The notes: generated from the letters alone by a model not told the origin. Positions 7,515-18,133 are shown, numbered from the stretch's first letter. The stretch: 64,000 nt of DNA from Frateuria terrea (GCF_900115705.1 NZ_FOXL01000002.1:310001-374000), one strand, 5' to 3'. Numbers and translations: made by a program.

Positions 7515-9300
7515 ATGTGTCGCTGGCTGTTTCCCGTCTTCCTGGCGTTCGCCGCGGCCGCCCATGCCGCCGACTGGACCACACCGGCCGAGGCCTCGCA
7601 CTTCCGCACCACGCCGAGCTACGCCGACACCCTGTCCTATCTCCAGCGCCTGCAGAAGGCCGCGCCGGGCAAGCTGAAGCTGGAAACCTTCGGCACCACC
7701 CCTGAGGGCCGGCCGATGACGGTAGTGATTGCCAGCGGCGACGGCGTCTTCTCGCCCGAGGCCGCACGCGCCGCGCACCGGCCCGTGGTGCTGCTGCAGG
7801 CCGGTATCCATCCCGGCGAGATCGAGGGCAAGGACGCCGGCCTGATGCTTCTGCGCGACTTCGCGGTCACCGGCAGGCTGCCGCACCTGCTCGATCACGC
7901 GGTGCTGGTCTACATCCCCGTGTTCAGCGTCGACGGCCACGAGAACTCGAGCCCCTACCACCGGATCAACCAGAACGGCCCGCAAAGCATGGGCTTTCGC
8001 GGCCAGTCGCAATACCTCAACCTCAACCGCGACTACGTCAAGGCCGACGCGCCGGAAATGCGCGCGTGGTTGAAGCTCTGGCGACGCTGGCTGCCCGATT
8101 TTCTGATCGACGTGCACACCACCGACGGCGCCGATTACCAGTACGACCTGACCTGGTACACCGAGGATCCGCACAAGCTCGATCCGGGCGTGGCCGCCTG
8201 GCAACGCAGCCTGATGGACGAGGCGATTCCCGCCTACGAAGCGCGCCCACCTCGCTTCGATCTACCTGGAATTCAAGGACGGCCGCGATCCCCGCAAGGG
8301 CATCACGAACTTCGGCTCCGGCCCGCGCTTCTCCACCGGCTACGCCGCGTTGCAGGACCGTCCGGCGCTGCTGATCGAGACGCACATGCTCAAGACCTAC
8401 GCGGTGCGCGTGCGTGCGGTCTACGACCTGGTCGACGTGCTGCTCGAGCGCATTGGCCAACAGCCGGGCGCGTTGCTGAAAACCACTGCCGCGGCCGATG
8501 CGCGCACCATCGCCCGCGCGCACGATCCAGCGGCACGGGTGGCGCTCACCTTCAAGTTGGATCCCGCTTCAACACCGTACGAACTCAAGGGCTACGCCTT
8601 TACCATCGCCCGCAGCGACGTTTCGGGCAGCGACTGGATCCGCTACGACCCGACGCATCCGCAGCGCTACACGATCCCCAACTGGGACGGCCTGCTGTCC
8701 GATGTCTCGATCGCGCCCCCGGCGGCCTATGCCATCCCGGCCCAGTGGGCCGTGCTGATCGACCGGCTGGACGCTCACGGCATCACCTACCACCGGCTGG
8801 CCGAACCGATGAAAGTCAGCGCCCAGGGCTACCAGCTCGACCAGCCGCACTGGGCGGCCCATCCGTTCGAAGGCCATCTGATGCTGCGCGACGTGCAGGT
8901 CCATGCCGTGCCGCGCGAAACCATTCTGCCGACCGGCTCGGTGATCGTGCCGCTGGGGCAGCGCGCGGCCAACGTGGCGATCGAGCTGCTCGAACCCCAG
9001 GCGCCCGACTCCATGCTGCGCTGGGGCTACCTGGACGCGATCTTCGAGCCGAAGGAATACGGCGAACCGCGCGTCCTTGAAAAGCTCGCCCGCGGCATGC
9101 TGGCCAGCGACCCGGCGCTGGAGGCAGCCTTCGAACGCAAAGTGCATGACGACCCCGCCTTCGCCGCCGACCCGGCCGCCCGGCTGATGTTCTTCTTCGA
9201 GCGGTCGCCCTGGTACGCCGCGCAGGAGGTGGGGGCATATCCCGTGCTGCGGCTGGGCGCGGCCGAGTTGAAGACCCTGGACAGCGGCCCTGCCCACTGA
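7515..9300 (+). pseudogene. Secreted M14-family metallopeptidase, frameshifted
   Basis: Residues 1-18 are a signal peptide ending in AHA-A. The first part carries the M14 zinc motif HxxE (LLQAGIHPGEIEG) and the third zinc ligand region (DFLIDVHTTDG); a second part in another frame carries SIYLEFKDGRD and the probable catalytic Glu (LLIETHMLKTY). The two parts join if one base is removed (or two added) at about 8241-8250, giving roughly 594 residues ending at 9300. As it stands the first frame runs on through shadow sequence to 9080 without the catalytic Glu. Both halves look well conserved, so a recent mutation or a sequencing error is equally possible. Confidence 0.75.
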
Positions 9301-9473
9301 TCCTTGGCTTCCGGACCTCCCACGGCGCACCAGCGCGGGGGAGCCCACCCCTGACCTTTGACACTGTCTGCCCCATGACCAATGGCCTAGCGTGACCGGC
9401 CGTGGCCGCGTCGTGGGGGACGTGGCCGGCAACAACGCAACCGCCGTACGGCGAACCACACAGAGGGAAATCC

Positions 9474-11597
9474 ATGTCCAAGCAGTATCTGAAGCCGCTG
9501 GCGCTCGCGGTGAGCCTGGCGCTTTCGCTGACCGCGTGCGGCAAGCACGAGGCCGCCGAGCAGAAGCCGGCCGCCAGCAGCACCGCGCCGGCCGCCGCTG
9601 GCACCACCGCGATGGCCGCCGCGCCCAAGAGCGTGTTCGACGTCGGCGAGCTGGGCCCGTCGAACGAGGCCTGCGCGGACTTCAACCAGTTCGTCAACGC
9701 CAAGTGGGTCGCCGCCAATCCGATTCCTTCCGACCGCACCCGTTGGGGCGCGTTCGACAAGCTGGCCGAGGACAGCCTCAACACTCAGCACGACATCGTC
9801 GACGCCGCGGCGAAGAACGCCGCCGGCGCGCAGGCGGGTTCGATCCAGCAGAAGATCGGCTACCTGTACGCCTCGGGCATGGACGAGGCGGCCATCGAGA
9901 AGGCCGGCTTCGACCCGATCAAGCCCAAGCTCGACGCCATCGCCGCGCTGAAGAGCAACAAGGACGTAGCCGACTACCTCGACAAGAGCTTCAGCGACGG
10001 CGACGAGCAGGTGTTCTCGTTCGGCTCCGAGGCTGACTTCAAGAACGCCAAGATGCAGATCGGCTACGCCTTCCAGAGTGGCCTGGGCCTGCCGACCAAG
10101 GACTACTACACCGATCCGAAGCATGCGGACGAGCGCAAGGCCTACCTGGCTTATGTCGCCAAGACGCTGCAGCTGACCGGCGTGAGCGAGGCCGATGCCA
10201 AGAAGCAGGCCGACCAGGTGATGGCCTTCGAGACCAAGCTCGCCGGCGCCTCGTTCGCCCCGGTCGAGCTGCGCACGCCCGAGCACCAGTACCACTTCGT
10301 CAGCGTGAAGGAGGCAGACAAGATCACCCCGCACTTTAGCTGGGAGAAGTTCTTCGACGCCCAGGGCGTGAAGGTCGACAAGGGCTTCTCGCTGTCGCAG
10401 CCGAAGTTCTTCGCGGAGTTCGACAAGCTGCTCGCGTCGGCGCCGGTCGACCAGTGGCAGGCTTACCTGCGCTTCCACGTGATCGACGACGCCTCGCCGC
10501 TGCTGTCCAAGGCGTTCCAGGACAATTCGTTCGACTTCTACGGCAAGACCCTTTCCGGCCAGCCCGAGCAGAAGCCGCGCTGGAAGCGCGTGCTCGGCAC
10601 GGTCAACCATTCGATGGGCATGGCGCTGGGCCAGCTCTACGTGGACAAGGTGTTCAAGCCGGAGGCCAAGGAGCGCGCGCAGGTACTGGTCGACAACGTG
10701 CGCAACGCCCTGAAGGCGCGCATCGAGAACCTCGACTGGATGAGCCCGGAGACCAAGGCCAAGGCGATCGCCAAGTGGAATACCTTCCTGCCCAAGATCG
10801 GCTACCCGGAAAAGTGGCGCGACTGGTCCGGCCTGCAGGTCCAGCCTGACAACTACTACGCCAACGTCATGGCCGCCGCCAAGTTCAACTACGAGTACGA
10901 CATCAACAAGATTGGCAAGCCGACCGACCGCATGGAATGGGGCATGACCCCGCAGACGGTCAACGCGTACTACAACCCGACCGACAACACCATCAACTTC
11001 CCGGCCGCGATCCTGCAGCCGCCGTTCTTCTATGCCAACGGCGACGACGCGATCAACTACGGCGGCATCGGTGCGGTGATCGGCCACGAGGCCAGCCACG
11101 GCTTCGATGACGAGGGCAGCCAGTTCGACGGCACAGGCAACAACGTCAACTGGTGGAGCAAGGCCGACCGTGACAAGTTCGATGCGCGCACGGCCAAGCT
11201 GGTCGACCAGTTCAACGGCTATACCCCGATCAAGGACAAGCCGGACGTGCACGTCAACGGCCAGCTGACCCTGGGTGAGAACATCGGTGACCTGGGCGGC
11301 CTGAACGCGGCCTACGACGCACTGCAGGCGGCACTGAGGAAGAACCCGCAGGAAGCCGGCGAAAAGATCGACGGCTATACCCAGGACCAGCGCTTCTTCC
11401 TCAACTGGGCCCGCGTGTGGCGCGGCAACATCCGCGAGAAGCAGGCGGTGCTGCAGCTCAACACCGACCCGCACGCTCCCGCCTCGCTGCGCGCGATCGG
11501 CGCGCCGTCGAACATGGACGCCTTCGCCACCGCGTTCCAGTGCAAGCCGGGCGACGCGATGGTGCGTTCCGGCGACAAGCAGGTGAAGATCTGGTAA
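9474..11597 (+). CDS. M13-family (neprilysin-like) metallopeptidase, lipoprotein
   Basis: A 707-residue protein from ATG 9474 (AGAGGGA upstream). The N-terminus is a lipoprotein signal, LSLTAC-G at about residues 18-23, followed by an Ala/Pro-rich linker. The catalytic domain near the C-terminus has the zinc motif HEASH (in VIGHEASHGFDDEGS), the upstream NAYYNP motif, and the third-ligand segment GENIGDLGGL. This is the full M13 (PepO/neprilysin) set, so an active oligopeptidase facing the periplasm or outer membrane is expected. Length is normal for bacterial M13. Followed by a strong terminator at 11645-11674. Confidence 0.92.
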   Translation: MSKQYLKPLALAVSLALSLTACGKHEAAEQKPAASSTAPAAAGTTAMAAAPKSVFDVGELGPSNEACADFNQFVNAKWVAANPIPSDRTRWGAFDKLAEDSLNTQHDIVDAAAKNAAGAQAGSIQQKIGYLYASGMDEAAIEKAGFDPIKPKLDAIAALKSNKDVADYLDKSFSDGDEQVFSFGSEADFKNAKMQIGYAFQSGLGLPTKDYYTDPKHADERKAYLAYVAKTLQLTGVSEADAKKQADQVMAFETKLAGASFAPVELRTPEHQYHFVSVKEADKITPHFSWEKFFDAQGVKVDKGFSLSQPKFFAEFDKLLASAPVDQWQAYLRFHVIDDASPLLSKAFQDNSFDFYGKTLSGQPEQKPRWKRVLGTVNHSMGMALGQLYVDKVFKPEAKERAQVLVDNVRNALKARIENLDWMSPETKAKAIAKWNTFLPKIGYPEKWRDWSGLQVQPDNYYANVMAAAKFNYEYDINKIGKPTDRMEWGMTPQTVNAYYNPTDNTINFPAAILQPPFFYANGDDAINYGGIGAVIGHEASHGFDDEGSQFDGTGNNVNWWSKADRDKFDARTAKLVDQFNGYTPIKDKPDVHVNGQLTLGENIGDLGGLNAAYDALQAALRKNPQEAGEKIDGYTQDQRFFLNWARVWRGNIREKQAVLQLNTDPHAPASLRAIGAPSNMDAFATAFQCKPGDAMVRSGDKQVKIW

Positions 11598-11644
11598 GCC
11601 GCATCCCCTCCTTTCGGGAGGGGATCGCCAGCATGCTTCAGGTC

Positions 11645-11674
11645 AAGGCCCCGCTTCGGCGGGGCCTTTTTTTG
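11645..11674 (+). terminator. Rho-independent terminator after the M13 peptidase gene
   Basis: A GC stem (AAGGCCCCGC, TTCG loop region, GCGGGGCCTT) runs into seven T residues. A second hairpin without a T run (ATCCCCTCC / GGAGGGGAT, 11604-11626) lies just upstream, between the stop codon and the terminator. Confidence 0.9.
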
Positions 11675-11742
11675 TTACCCCTTGTCACTTCCGCATCCGG
11701 ATCAGGAGTCCCATCGGAGTGCAGTTGCCACCCCGGGCTTGT

Positions 11743-11762
11743 GATTGCAAATCATTCTCATT
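11743..11762 (+). promoter_or_regulatory. Fur box upstream of the catecholate receptor gene
   Basis: GATTGCAAATCATTCTCATT resembles the Fur consensus (GATAATGATAATCATTATC), with the right half AATCATTCTCATT closest. It lies 41-60 bases before the ATG of a Fiu-type siderophore receptor, where iron repression by Fur is the rule. Confidence 0.7.
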
Positions 11763-11802
11763 AAAGTTCGCGGCCTGCAGTACCTGCCAGACAAGGACTC
11801 CC

Positions 11803-14112
11803 ATGGCCGGCATCACCAGCCGCAAGCATCCCACTCCCCCTTCGTTGACCTATAGCGTCGCCGCCGCCAGCCTGCTGGCGCTCGCCCTGCCCGCATACGC
11901 CGGCACCACCGTCACCGCCGACCCGCAGGTGCGTGACGCCAAGCGTCTGCCCGGCATCGAGGTCAATGCGAACCTGGATGCCGGCTACCGCGCGGACATG
12001 GTCGACTCGCCCAAGTTCACCCAACCGCTGATCGACACCCCGCAGACCATCGGCGTCATCACGCGCGACCTGTTCGAGCAGCAGGGCGCCACCACGCTGA
12101 CCGAGGCCCTGCGCAACAGCCCGGGCGTGGGCACGTTCTACGCTGGCGAGAACGGCAGCACGACTACCGGCGACGGCATCTACATGCGCGGCTTCGACAC
12201 GTCCGGCAGCATCTTCGTCGACGGCGTGCGCGACCTGGGTTCGATCTCCCGTGATCTATTCAATGTCGAGCAGGTCGAGGTAACCAAAGGCCCGGACGGC
12301 ACCGAATACGGCCGCACCGCGCCGACCGGCGCGGTCAACATGGTGACCCGCCAGCCGCTGCGCACCGACGCTGCCGTTGCGTCGGTCGCCTACGGCAACG
12401 GACAGCAGCAGCGCGCCACCGCCGATCTCAACCGTCAGTTCGGCGCGGATGACGCGTTCCGCCTTGACGTGGTCGGCCAGGACAGCGGCGTACCAGGCCG
12501 CGACCGCGTGCGTCATCGCCGCTGGGGCGTAGCGCCATCGCTGGCGTTCGGGCTGGGCACCCCCACCCGCGTCTACCTGGATGCACTGCACGTCAAGCAG
12601 GACAACATCCCTGACGGCGGCGTGCCAACCATGGGCCTGCCCGGCTACGCCACACCCGATCCCGCCCGCCCGCAGCTGGGCCAGGCGCCGCGCGTCGACA
12701 GCGACAACTTCTACGGCACCGCCCAAGACCACGACCACGTGACCGAGGACATGCTCACGCTGATCGTGCAGCACGAATTCAATCCCGACATGGCGCTGCG
12801 CAACACCACGCGCTGGGGACGCACCTATCAGGACTACCTGCTCACCTCCTTCGTGGCCAGCGCTGCCAACCTGTCGACGCCGGACCCTGCCGACCCGTCG
12901 ACCTGGGCCCTGGCTCGCAGCAATCCCAACTTCAAGCGGCAGTCCAACCGCATCCTCACCAACCAGACCAACATCACTGCGAATTTCGTCACGGGAAGAG
13001 TCATCCACGACCTGAGCACGGGGGTGGAACTGACCGAGGAGAAGGCGACCGCCGTGGACGTCGCGCCGCTGGGCGGCAGCATCTGGCCGGCCGCGAACCT
13101 CTATCGCCCGGACCCGCGCGCGGGCGGCCTGCGCTACGGCGAAACCGGTGCCTGGAGCACCGGCACCACCGATACCGCCGCGGCCTATGTGTTCGACACG
13201 CTGAAATTCGGCGAGCGCTGGCAGGTCACCGCCGGCGTGCGTCTGGACCGCTACACCACGCGCTACGACAGCATGGCGCTGTGCGGCGCGCGCAACGCGC
13301 CCGGATGCGGCACGCTAGCCCAGGGCACGCCCGTGCAGGGCCTGAAGGCGCGCGTCGTCGATACCCTGCCCAACGGCAAGCTCGGCGTGCTGTACAAGCC
13401 CGCGGCCAATGGCAGCATCTACGCCAACTTCGCCGTGGCACAGCAACCGCCTGGCGGCAACACGCTGCTGTTCAGCAGTTCCGCGCGCAGCGCCGACAAG
13501 CCGCAACTCGATCCGCAGCACGCCAGCACGACCGAAGTGGGCACCAAATGGGACCTGCTCGACCAGCGCGTGCTGTTCACCGCGGCGCTCTACCGCACGG
13601 TGGTCCGCAACGAGCTGACCCAGGACCCGGTCGACGAGCAGTACTACCAGACCGGCAGAAAGTGCGTGCAGGGCATCGAGCTGGGCGTGGTCGGACGGAT
13701 CACCGACGACTGGGGCATCAGCGCCGGCTTCACCCGCATGGACGCCAAGGTCACCGCCGGCCAGGCAGTCAGCAACGACGGCTCGCGCGACCTCGCCTAC
13801 ACCCCACGCCGCGCGTTCACCGCCTGGACCACCTACCACCTGCCGTTCGGGCTCACCCTCGGCGGTGGTGCGCGCTATGCCGGCTCGATGAAGCGCGGCA
13901 CCGACGGCGCGATCGGTACGCCGGCCCAAACCGGTTCGTACTGGGTGTTCGACGCCATGGCGAGCTTCCCGGCCAATCGCCATCTCGACCTGCAGCTCAA
14001 CCTCTACAACCTGCTCGGCCGCGACTACATCGCCGCCATCAACAAGAGCGGCTACCGTTACGTGCCGGGCACGCCGCGCGCCGCAATGCTCACGGCCAGC
14101 ATCCGCTTCTGA
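11803..14112 (+). CDS. fiu: TonB-dependent catecholate siderophore receptor (Fiu/PiuA type)
   Basis: A 769-residue protein from ATG 11803 (AAGGA upstream at 11793), with a signal peptide ending near AYA-G (residue about 33). The plug domain is very close to E. coli Fiu: SPKFTQPLIDTPQTIGVI, QQGATTLTEALRNSPGVGTFYAGENG, YMRGFDTSGSIFVDGVRDLGS and VEQVEVTKGP. The rest is the beta-barrel, ending in aromatic Phe (SIRF). It imports ferric catecholates across the outer membrane with TonB-ExbBD energy. It is followed 42 bases later by piuC, as fiu-ybiX in E. coli, and preceded by a Fur box, so iron-repressed expression is expected. Confidence 0.9.
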   Translation: MAGITSRKHPTPPSLTYSVAAASLLALALPAYAGTTVTADPQVRDAKRLPGIEVNANLDAGYRADMVDSPKFTQPLIDTPQTIGVITRDLFEQQGATTLTEALRNSPGVGTFYAGENGSTTTGDGIYMRGFDTSGSIFVDGVRDLGSISRDLFNVEQVEVTKGPDGTEYGRTAPTGAVNMVTRQPLRTDAAVASVAYGNGQQQRATADLNRQFGADDAFRLDVVGQDSGVPGRDRVRHRRWGVAPSLAFGLGTPTRVYLDALHVKQDNIPDGGVPTMGLPGYATPDPARPQLGQAPRVDSDNFYGTAQDHDHVTEDMLTLIVQHEFNPDMALRNTTRWGRTYQDYLLTSFVASAANLSTPDPADPSTWALARSNPNFKRQSNRILTNQTNITANFVTGRVIHDLSTGVELTEEKATAVDVAPLGGSIWPAANLYRPDPRAGGLRYGETGAWSTGTTDTAAAYVFDTLKFGERWQVTAGVRLDRYTTRYDSMALCGARNAPGCGTLAQGTPVQGLKARVVDTLPNGKLGVLYKPAANGSIYANFAVAQQPPGGNTLLFSSSARSADKPQLDPQHASTTEVGTKWDLLDQRVLFTAALYRTVVRNELTQDPVDEQYYQTGRKCVQGIELGVVGRITDDWGISAGFTRMDAKVTAGQAVSNDGSRDLAYTPRRAFTAWTTYHLPFGLTLGGGARYAGSMKRGTDGAIGTPAQTGSYWVFDAMASFPANRHLDLQLNLYNLLGRDYIAAINKSGYRYVPGTPRAAMLTASIRF

Positions 14113-14154
14113 GCCCGGCCGCCCTCCCTTTCTGAAGGAACGCAGGAAACCGCC

Positions 14155-14832
14155 ATGCTGCTGCACGTCCCCAATGTCCTCGATCGCGCGCAGGTCATGC
14201 GCATGCGCGCGGCGTTGGAAACCGCGGACTGGGCGGATGGCCGTGAAACGGTCGGTCCGCAGGGGGCCGGGGTCAAACGCAACGAGCAGCTGCCGGAAGC
14301 CTCGCCGCTGCGCACGACGCTTGGCCGCGAGATACTGGACGCTCTGGGGCGCCATCCGCTGTTCCATGCGGCGGTGCTGCCGCAGCGCGTGCTGCCGCCG
14401 CGCTTCAACCGCTACGAGGGCGGTGGCCACTATGGCTTGCACGTCGACGGCGCAGTGATGGCGCTGCCCGACGGCGGCCAGCTGCGCACCGACGTGTCGT
14501 GCACGCTGTTCCTCAGCGACCCGGAGGCGTACGAGGGCGGCGAATTGATCATCAATGACCTTTATGGCCAACACGAGGTCAAGCTTGCTGCCGGCGATGC
14601 CATCGTCTATCCGGCGAGCAGCCTGCATCGGGTGCAGCCGGTCACGCGCGGAGCACGCCTGGGTGCCTTCCTGTGGGCACAAAGCCTGGTGCGCGACGAT
14701 GGCCAGCGCCAGCTGCTGCTGGAGCTGGATACCTCCATCCGCCAGTTGAGCGACAGCGGCGCCGATACCGGCGCACTGCTGCAGTTGAGCAGCGTCTATC
14801 ACAACCTGCTGCGGCGCTGGTCCGATACCTGA
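14155..14832 (+). CDS. piuC: PKHD-type Fe(II)/2-oxoglutarate hydroxylase PiuC (YbiX)
   Basis: A 225-residue protein with the family's iron ligands HxD (in [10 protein letters not shown], about residue 97-99) and the distal His ([12 protein letters not shown]), plus the Arg for 2-oxoglutarate ([10 protein letters not shown]). N-terminal [13 protein letters not shown] and the central [19 protein letters not shown] are typical of YbiX/PiuC. These enzymes are always found beside PiuA/Fiu receptors and are thought to modify siderophores or their products. An AAGGAA site precedes the start. Probably transcribed with the receptor from the Fur-controlled promoter. Confidence 0.93.
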   Translation: MLLHVPNVLDRAQVMRMRAALETADWADGRETVGPQGAGVKRNEQLPEASPLRTTLGREILDALGRHPLFHAAVLPQRVLPPRFNRYEGGGHYGLHVDGAVMALPDGGQLRTDVSCTLFLSDPEAYEGGELIINDLYGQHEVKLAAGDAIVYPASSLHRVQPVTRGARLGAFLWAQSLVRDDGQRQLLLELDTSIRQLSDSGADTGALLQLSSVYHNLLRRWSDT

Positions 14833-15022
14833 TCCACCGAAGCACGGCCACTCGAGCACCGCCGGCCTGCCGGACTTTCGTCACGCCTTAACCACTGGCC
14901 CATCCGGGCTCCTTCCCGCGCGAAGAAGGTGACGGCGCACAGCATTTCTTTGGCGACAGCGGTTCCCTCTACACGATCGGGAGCGGATAATCGGCGCCCC
15001 TTCATGCAACCTCGGCAGCACG

Positions 15023-17863
15023 ATGTTCGTACCCGGTCAACGCTGGATCTCCACCGCCGAACCCGAACTGGGACTGGGTACCGTCCTGCGTGTGGAGGGC
15101 CGCGGCGTGCAGGTGCTGTTCGCCAAGGCCGGCGTGCTGCGGCCCTACGCGGCCGACTCGGCGCCGCTGGTGCGCGCCGAGTTCCGTCCCGGCCAGCGCG
15201 TGGCCGGCAAGGGCGTGGCGTTCCTTGTCGAGCGGGTGGAGATCAAGGACGAGCTCCTGATCTACCGCGGCGAAGGACGCGAGCTGCACGAGGGCCAGCT
15301 CGATGACGAGCAGAGCGTGAGCCAGGCCGACGATCGCCTGGTCGGAGGCCGCACCGATCCGGTGGCACAGTTCGAGCTGCGCCTGGAAGGCCTGCGCCGC
15401 CGCGCACAGGCACGCCGCTCGCCGACCTGGGGACTGGAAGCGGCGCGCATCGGCCTGGTGCCCCACCAGCTGCGCGTAGCCAGTATCGCCGCCTCGCGCC
15501 GCCCGCCGCGCGTGCTGCTTGCCGATGAGGTGGGCCTGGGCAAGACCATCGAGGCAGGCATGATCCTCGCCCGCCAGTTGGCCACCGGCCGCGCCTCGCG
15601 CGTACTGGTGCTGCTGCCCGACACGCTGGTCTACCAGTGGTTCGTCGAACTGCTGCGCCGTTTCAACCTGAGCTTCGCCATCTACGACGAGGAACGCTGC
15701 GAGGCACTGGAGCAGTCCGGTGACGGCAGCAATCCGTTCGACGATGAGCAACTGGTCATCGCCGACTTCCGTTTCCTGGAAGAAAACCCCAAGCGCGCGC
15801 GGCAGCTGCAGGAAACCCACTGGGACCTGCTGATCGTCGACGAGGCGCACCACCTGGCCTGGACGCCCGAGGCAGCCAGCCCGCGCTACACGCTGGTCGA
15901 GCAACTGGCCGCAAGGACCCCTGGCGTCATCCTGCTCACCGCCACGCCGGAGCAACTCGGCCGCAGCGGCCATTTCGCCCGCCTGCGCCTGCTCGATCCG
16001 CAGCGTTACCACGACCTGGACGTCTATCTGTCCGAAGCCGAGCGCTTCCAGGCGCTCTCGCCGATCGCCGACCGGCTGCAGTCGGGCGAGACCCTGGATG
16101 ACGCGCATCGGACCACCCTGCGCGAGGTCTTCGCCAGTGACGCCGGCCTGCTCGCGTTGCTGGAAGACACCACCCGCCCGGCCGCAGCGCGCGAGTTGCT
16201 CGATGCGCTGATCGACCGCCACGGCACCGGCCGCGCCATGTTCCGCAACCGCCGCGCGGGCATCGGCGGCTTTCCGCGCCGCTTGCCCGAATGGCAGCTG
16301 ATCGATGCCGGTGCACTGGATGAAAACGCCCGCCAGGTGCTGCTCGCCGAATTCCATGCAGACATCCAGCAACCGGCACCGGTGTTGGAACTGGACTACG
16401 CGACCGACCCGCGCCTGGACGCGCTGGTCGCCCTGCTCGATGCGCACCCCCAGGACAAGTTCCTGCTGATCTGCCGCAGCCAGGCCAAGGTACTGGCGCT
16501 GGAGGAAGCGCTGCGCACCCGCACCGGCGCCGGGATTGCCCGATTCCATGAAGGGCTGGGCATCGTGCAGCGAGACCGCAACGCCGCCTACTTCGCGCAG
16601 CCCGACGGAGCGCGGCTGCTGCTGTGCTCGGAAATCGGCTCGGAAGGCCGCAACTTCCAGTTCGCGCACCGGCTGATCCTATGGGACCTGCCGCTCGATC
16701 CCGACCTGCTCGAGCAGCGCATCGGCCGCCTGGACCGCATCGGCCAGACCCACGGCATCGCCATCCACATCCTGGCCGTGCAGGACAGCGCGCAGCACGT
16801 GCTCGCGCGCTGGTACGACGAGGGCATCGACGCGTTCCGTTCCAGCCCGGCCGACGGCCGCGAGTTGCTGCGTCGTTACGGCGAGCCGCTGGTGCGCCTT
16901 GCCGAGGAGCATGCGCGCAACGCCGACAGCCGCGACCAGGAGCTCGATGCCCTGATCGCCGACACCCGCGCCAGCCACGAGGAACTGGCCGCACTCATCC
17001 GTGCCGGCCGTGACCACCTGCTCGAACTGGCTGCCAGCCGCGACCCGCAAGCCGACGAGCTGGGCCAGGCTTTCCGACGCGAGGACGTCGACCCGTCGCG
17101 CGACTCCTATGTCCAGCGCCTGCTGGAGGCCTTCGGCATCCACGCCGAGGAACTCGGCGGCCAGGTACTGCTGCTCGACCCGCAATACCTCTCCACCGAC
17201 GCGCTGCCCGGCTTCGCCGAAGGCCCGATCTCGGCCACCTTCGCGCGCGAAGTAGCGCTGGCGCGCGAGGAACTGCCGCTGCTGCGCTTCGACCACCCGC
17301 TGGTGCAGGGCGCGCTGGACCTGGCGCTTTCGGGTGAACAGGGCAATGCCGCCTTCATGGTCGACGACGCCCTGCCGCCGCGCAGCGCGCTGTTGCAGGC
17401 GGTGTTGCTGCTCGAATGCGTGGCCGACCGCACGCTCGACGCCGAGCGTTTCCTGCCCGCGCTGCCGCTGGTGGTGACCATCGATACGCGGCTGGCCGAA
17501 CGCGCCGGATTCGAACCCAGCGAAGCGGCCGTGCGCAAGGCCGCCGACCGCAATATCGAGGTGCCCCGCTATCGCAAGTTCCTCGCCAAACTGGTGCCGC
17601 CCATGCTGGAGAGGGCCGAGGCCATCGCCGGGGAGCGCGCACGGGAACACGTAGCCGAGGCCGTTGCGCAGGCCACTGCGACGTTGGACGCGGAATTGTC
17701 CCGCCTGCGCGCGCTGCGCGCGGTCAATCCGTCGATCAACCCCGCGGAGATCGCGCTGCTGGAAGCCGAACGCACGGCCCTTCTCGCCGCGCTGCCGCAA
17801 TCGCGCCTGCGCCTGGACGCTGTCCGCTTCATCGCCAGCCCGGACTTCCTCGCCCTGCGCTGA
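15023..17863 (+). CDS. rapA: RNA polymerase-associated ATPase RapA (HepA)
   Basis: A 946-residue SWI2/SNF2-family protein, close to the 968 residues of the E. coli enzyme. The N-terminus FVPGQRWISTAEPELGLGTV is the RapA Tudor-like domain. The helicase core has Walker A LADEVGLGKTIEAGM (about 170), DEAH box LIVDEAHHLAW (about 272) and the C-lobe motif LEQRIGRLDRIGQTHGI (about 565). RapA recycles stalled RNA polymerase. It is a single transcription unit with 190 bases upstream that hold no other gene; GATAAT at 14986-14991 may be a -10 but lacks a clear -35. Confidence 0.95.
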   Translation: MFVPGQRWISTAEPELGLGTVLRVEGRGVQVLFAKAGVLRPYAADSAPLVRAEFRPGQRVAGKGVAFLVERVEIKDELLIYRGEGRELHEGQLDDEQSVSQADDRLVGGRTDPVAQFELRLEGLRRRAQARRSPTWGLEAARIGLVPHQLRVASIAASRRPPRVLLADEVGLGKTIEAGMILARQLATGRASRVLVLLPDTLVYQWFVELLRRFNLSFAIYDEERCEALEQSGDGSNPFDDEQLVIADFRFLEENPKRARQLQETHWDLLIVDEAHHLAWTPEAASPRYTLVEQLAARTPGVILLTATPEQLGRSGHFARLRLLDPQRYHDLDVYLSEAERFQALSPIADRLQSGETLDDAHRTTLREVFASDAGLLALLEDTTRPAAARELLDALIDRHGTGRAMFRNRRAGIGGFPRRLPEWQLIDAGALDENARQVLLAEFHADIQQPAPVLELDYATDPRLDALVALLDAHPQDKFLLICRSQAKVLALEEALRTRTGAGIARFHEGLGIVQRDRNAAYFAQPDGARLLLCSEIGSEGRNFQFAHRLILWDLPLDPDLLEQRIGRLDRIGQTHGIAIHILAVQDSAQHVLARWYDEGIDAFRSSPADGRELLRRYGEPLVRLAEEHARNADSRDQELDALIADTRASHEELAALIRAGRDHLLELAASRDPQADELGQAFRREDVDPSRDSYVQRLLEAFGIHAEELGGQVLLLDPQYLSTDALPGFAEGPISATFAREVALAREELPLLRFDHPLVQGALDLALSGEQGNAAFMVDDALPPRSALLQAVLLLECVADRTLDAERFLPALPLVVTIDTRLAERAGFEPSEAAVRKAADRNIEVPRYRKFLAKLVPPMLERAEAIAGERAREHVAEAVAQATATLDAELSRLRALRAVNPSINPAEIALLEAERTALLAALPQSRLRLDAVRFIASPDFLALR

Positions 17864-18098
17864 GCGCCCTGCTGCCTTTCCTTCGGGAACGGGTCCGGAA
17901 TATCGGCGCGTTCTTCCCAGTCGCCTGCCTGCAGCCTTTCAGCGACTGGGCACGTTTTGGGACGGACTGGTCCCTTGCTCTTAATCGAGCTGCAGCGGCT
18001 CTACCGCGCGCGCTCGGGGGTTGAGGCAAGAGAGGCGTGCAAACGGCAGACGCTCGGATGCGCCGAGGCCGATGCCTGCAGGCGTGCGACGTTCTACT

Positions 18099-18133
18099 CC
18101 CCTCTCCTTCGGAGAGAAGGTTGGGGTGAGGGG
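18099..18133. repeat. REP-like intergenic palindrome (copy 1)
   Basis: A small hairpin (CTCTCC-TTC-GGAGAG, 18102-18116) is followed by GGTTGGGGTGAGGGG. A degenerate relative with the same TTGGGGTGAGGG tail is at 29391-29419. This resembles the short extragenic palindromes common in Xanthomonadales genomes. The element sits in the 369-base gap between rapA and the racemase gene (17864-18232), in which I see no other feature. Confidence 0.5.

Noticed and set aside
9387-11474. 695-codon minus-strand frame opposite the M13 peptidase
   Set aside because: Shadow of the peptidase gene; repetitive Leu/Arg/Gly/Val composition and no motif.
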